Positions 63,544 through 64,000 of a DNA stretch of 64,000 nucleotides are shown here, piece by piece. Source of the stretch: Poseidonocella pacifica (GTDB lineage Bacteria; Pseudomonadota; Alphaproteobacteria; Rhodobacterales; Rhodobacteraceae); the NCBI RefSeq assembly GCF_900111875.1, contig NZ_FOJU01000003.1, forward strand, positions 1-64,000, read 5' to 3'. Each line of letters starts with the position of its first letter. Positions within the stretch are counted from its first letter, which is position 1. The notes beneath the pieces are model-generated. The model was given only the letters and a program-made list of their open reading frames with translations. It was not told the origin of the DNA and made no database searches. The position numbers were made by a program, and so were the translations under genes.

Positions 63544-64000
63544 GCTGCGTCCTCCTCATCGCTGTCGGGCTTATGGCGAAGGCGATCCTCGTCGATCTGT
63601 GCCCGGAGCGCACGAAGCACCTCCGGAACGCCTTCCTTTGCGACGCCAGACATCGCCAGAACCGTCCCGCCGCTCGCCTCTTTGAGGGCCGCGAGGCGCT
63701 CCGCTCGGGTATCGTCGTCAAGCGCGTCCACCTTGTTGAGCACCGTCACCCGTGGCTTATGCGAAAGCTCCTCGGCATACGCCTCCAACTCCCCGATTAT
63801 AGTCGCGTAATCGGCGGCTACATCTTCCGCGGTCCCATCAACGAGATGCAGCAGCACTGAACACCGCTCCACGTGACCAAGGAAAAGGTCGCCAAGCCCG
63901 CGACCTTCGTGCGCGCCTTCGATCAGCCCGGGAATATCGGCAACCACAAATTCGACACCATCAATGCCCACGACCCCCAGATTAGGGTGAAGCGTCGTGA
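63531..64000 (-). CDS. obgE: Obg-family GTPase, C-terminal part (runs off the window)
   Basis: About 156 residues to the window edge; the frame stays open through base 64000. [29 protein letters not shown] is the switch region, here given in pieces: [10 protein letters not shown], then DIPGLIEGA (G3); VLNKVDAL is G4 and [11 protein letters not shown] lies in the G5 region. The P-loop and Obg domain lie beyond the edge. Obg acts in ribosome assembly and stress control; obgE-proB-proA is the usual order. Confidence 0.93.
   Translation of the reverse strand, partial: TTLHPNLGVVGIDGVEFVVADIPGLIEGAHEGRGLGDLFLGHVERCSVLLHLVDGTAEDVAADYATIIGELEAYAEELSHKPRVTVLNKVDALDDDTRAERLAALKEASGGTVLAMSGVAKEGVPEVLRALRAQIDEDRLRHKPDSDEEDAAWQP

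Noticed and set aside
61666-63810. Very long plus-strand open frame (about 714 codons) across proA, proB and obgE
   Set aside because: Antisense shadow in a GC-rich region; composition is Arg/His-rich and three well-supported genes lie on the other strand.

Overview
The window is a chromosomal segment of an alphaproteobacterium of the Rhodobacteraceae (Roseobacter/Paracoccus-like) type. This is inferred from high GC, the obgE-proB-proA, hflKC-degP, ribB-ribH-nusB and olsBA arrangements, a CckA-pathway phosphotransferase (chpT), LexA and CtrA motifs of alphaproteobacterial form, and choline-O-sulfate, polyamine-like and PHA gene sets common in marine members of the group. I see no rRNA or tRNA genes, insertion sequence, prophage or CRISPR array. 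Genes are tightly packed, with many ATGA, GTGA or TGATG overlaps.

Region by region. 1-7.7 kb holds the tail of a CoA-ligase alpha subunit (probably malate thiokinase mtkB), PEP carboxylase, and a two-gene NAD-linked formate dehydrogenase (fdhA, fdhB) on the opposite strand. This fits serine-cycle C1 assimilation with formate oxidation. 7.7-11.8 kb holds a LysR regulator divergent from a non-canonical sucC/sucD-like ligase pair plus a quinone oxidoreductase. 11.9-25 kb is mostly housekeeping on the minus strand: mmcB with an SOS box, nusB-ribH-ribB, degP, hflKC, gor, rpiA, a thiamin pyrophosphokinase, purA and an orphan cheB. 25.3-28 kb: secG, pyrG, terB-like. 28-37.4 kb is a catabolic island: a polar amino-acid-type ABC transporter, two glutamine-synthetase-like ligases, a class I amidotransferase, a PuuB-like oxidase and a DegT-type aminotransferase, together suggesting gamma-glutamylated amine breakdown. 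37.4-41.9 kb is the PHA cycle (phaR, phasin, phaC, phaZ) with PhaR-type operator motifs. 41.9-45.3 kb: a GFA-like protein, a hydrolase, thrS.

45.4-48.2 kb is a bufferin-type RiPP operon (bufA1-bufB-bufC-doxX) predicted to make a cysteine-modified periplasmic copper-binding peptide. 48.2-56.4 kb is a complete choline/choline-O-sulfate to glycine betaine module (betI, betC, betB, betA divergent from choXWV) with a perfect BetI-like operator between the halves. 56.5-64 kb: an orphan divergent fliG, a degenerate thiE, olsBA preceded by a perfect CtrA box, a DUF3553 gene, chpT, proA-proB and the start of obgE (cut by the window edge).

The points most worth a second look are the ligase pair at 8.7-10.7 kb whose signature loops differ from succinyl-CoA synthetase, the bufferin operon and its structured leader, the amine catabolic island, the ThiE-like and FliG-like proteins that have lost family motifs, and several regulatory sites readable directly from sequence (LexA, CtrA, BetI, PhaR and an unknown operator at pyrG). 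Family names come from recognising motifs by eye; no database search was run.
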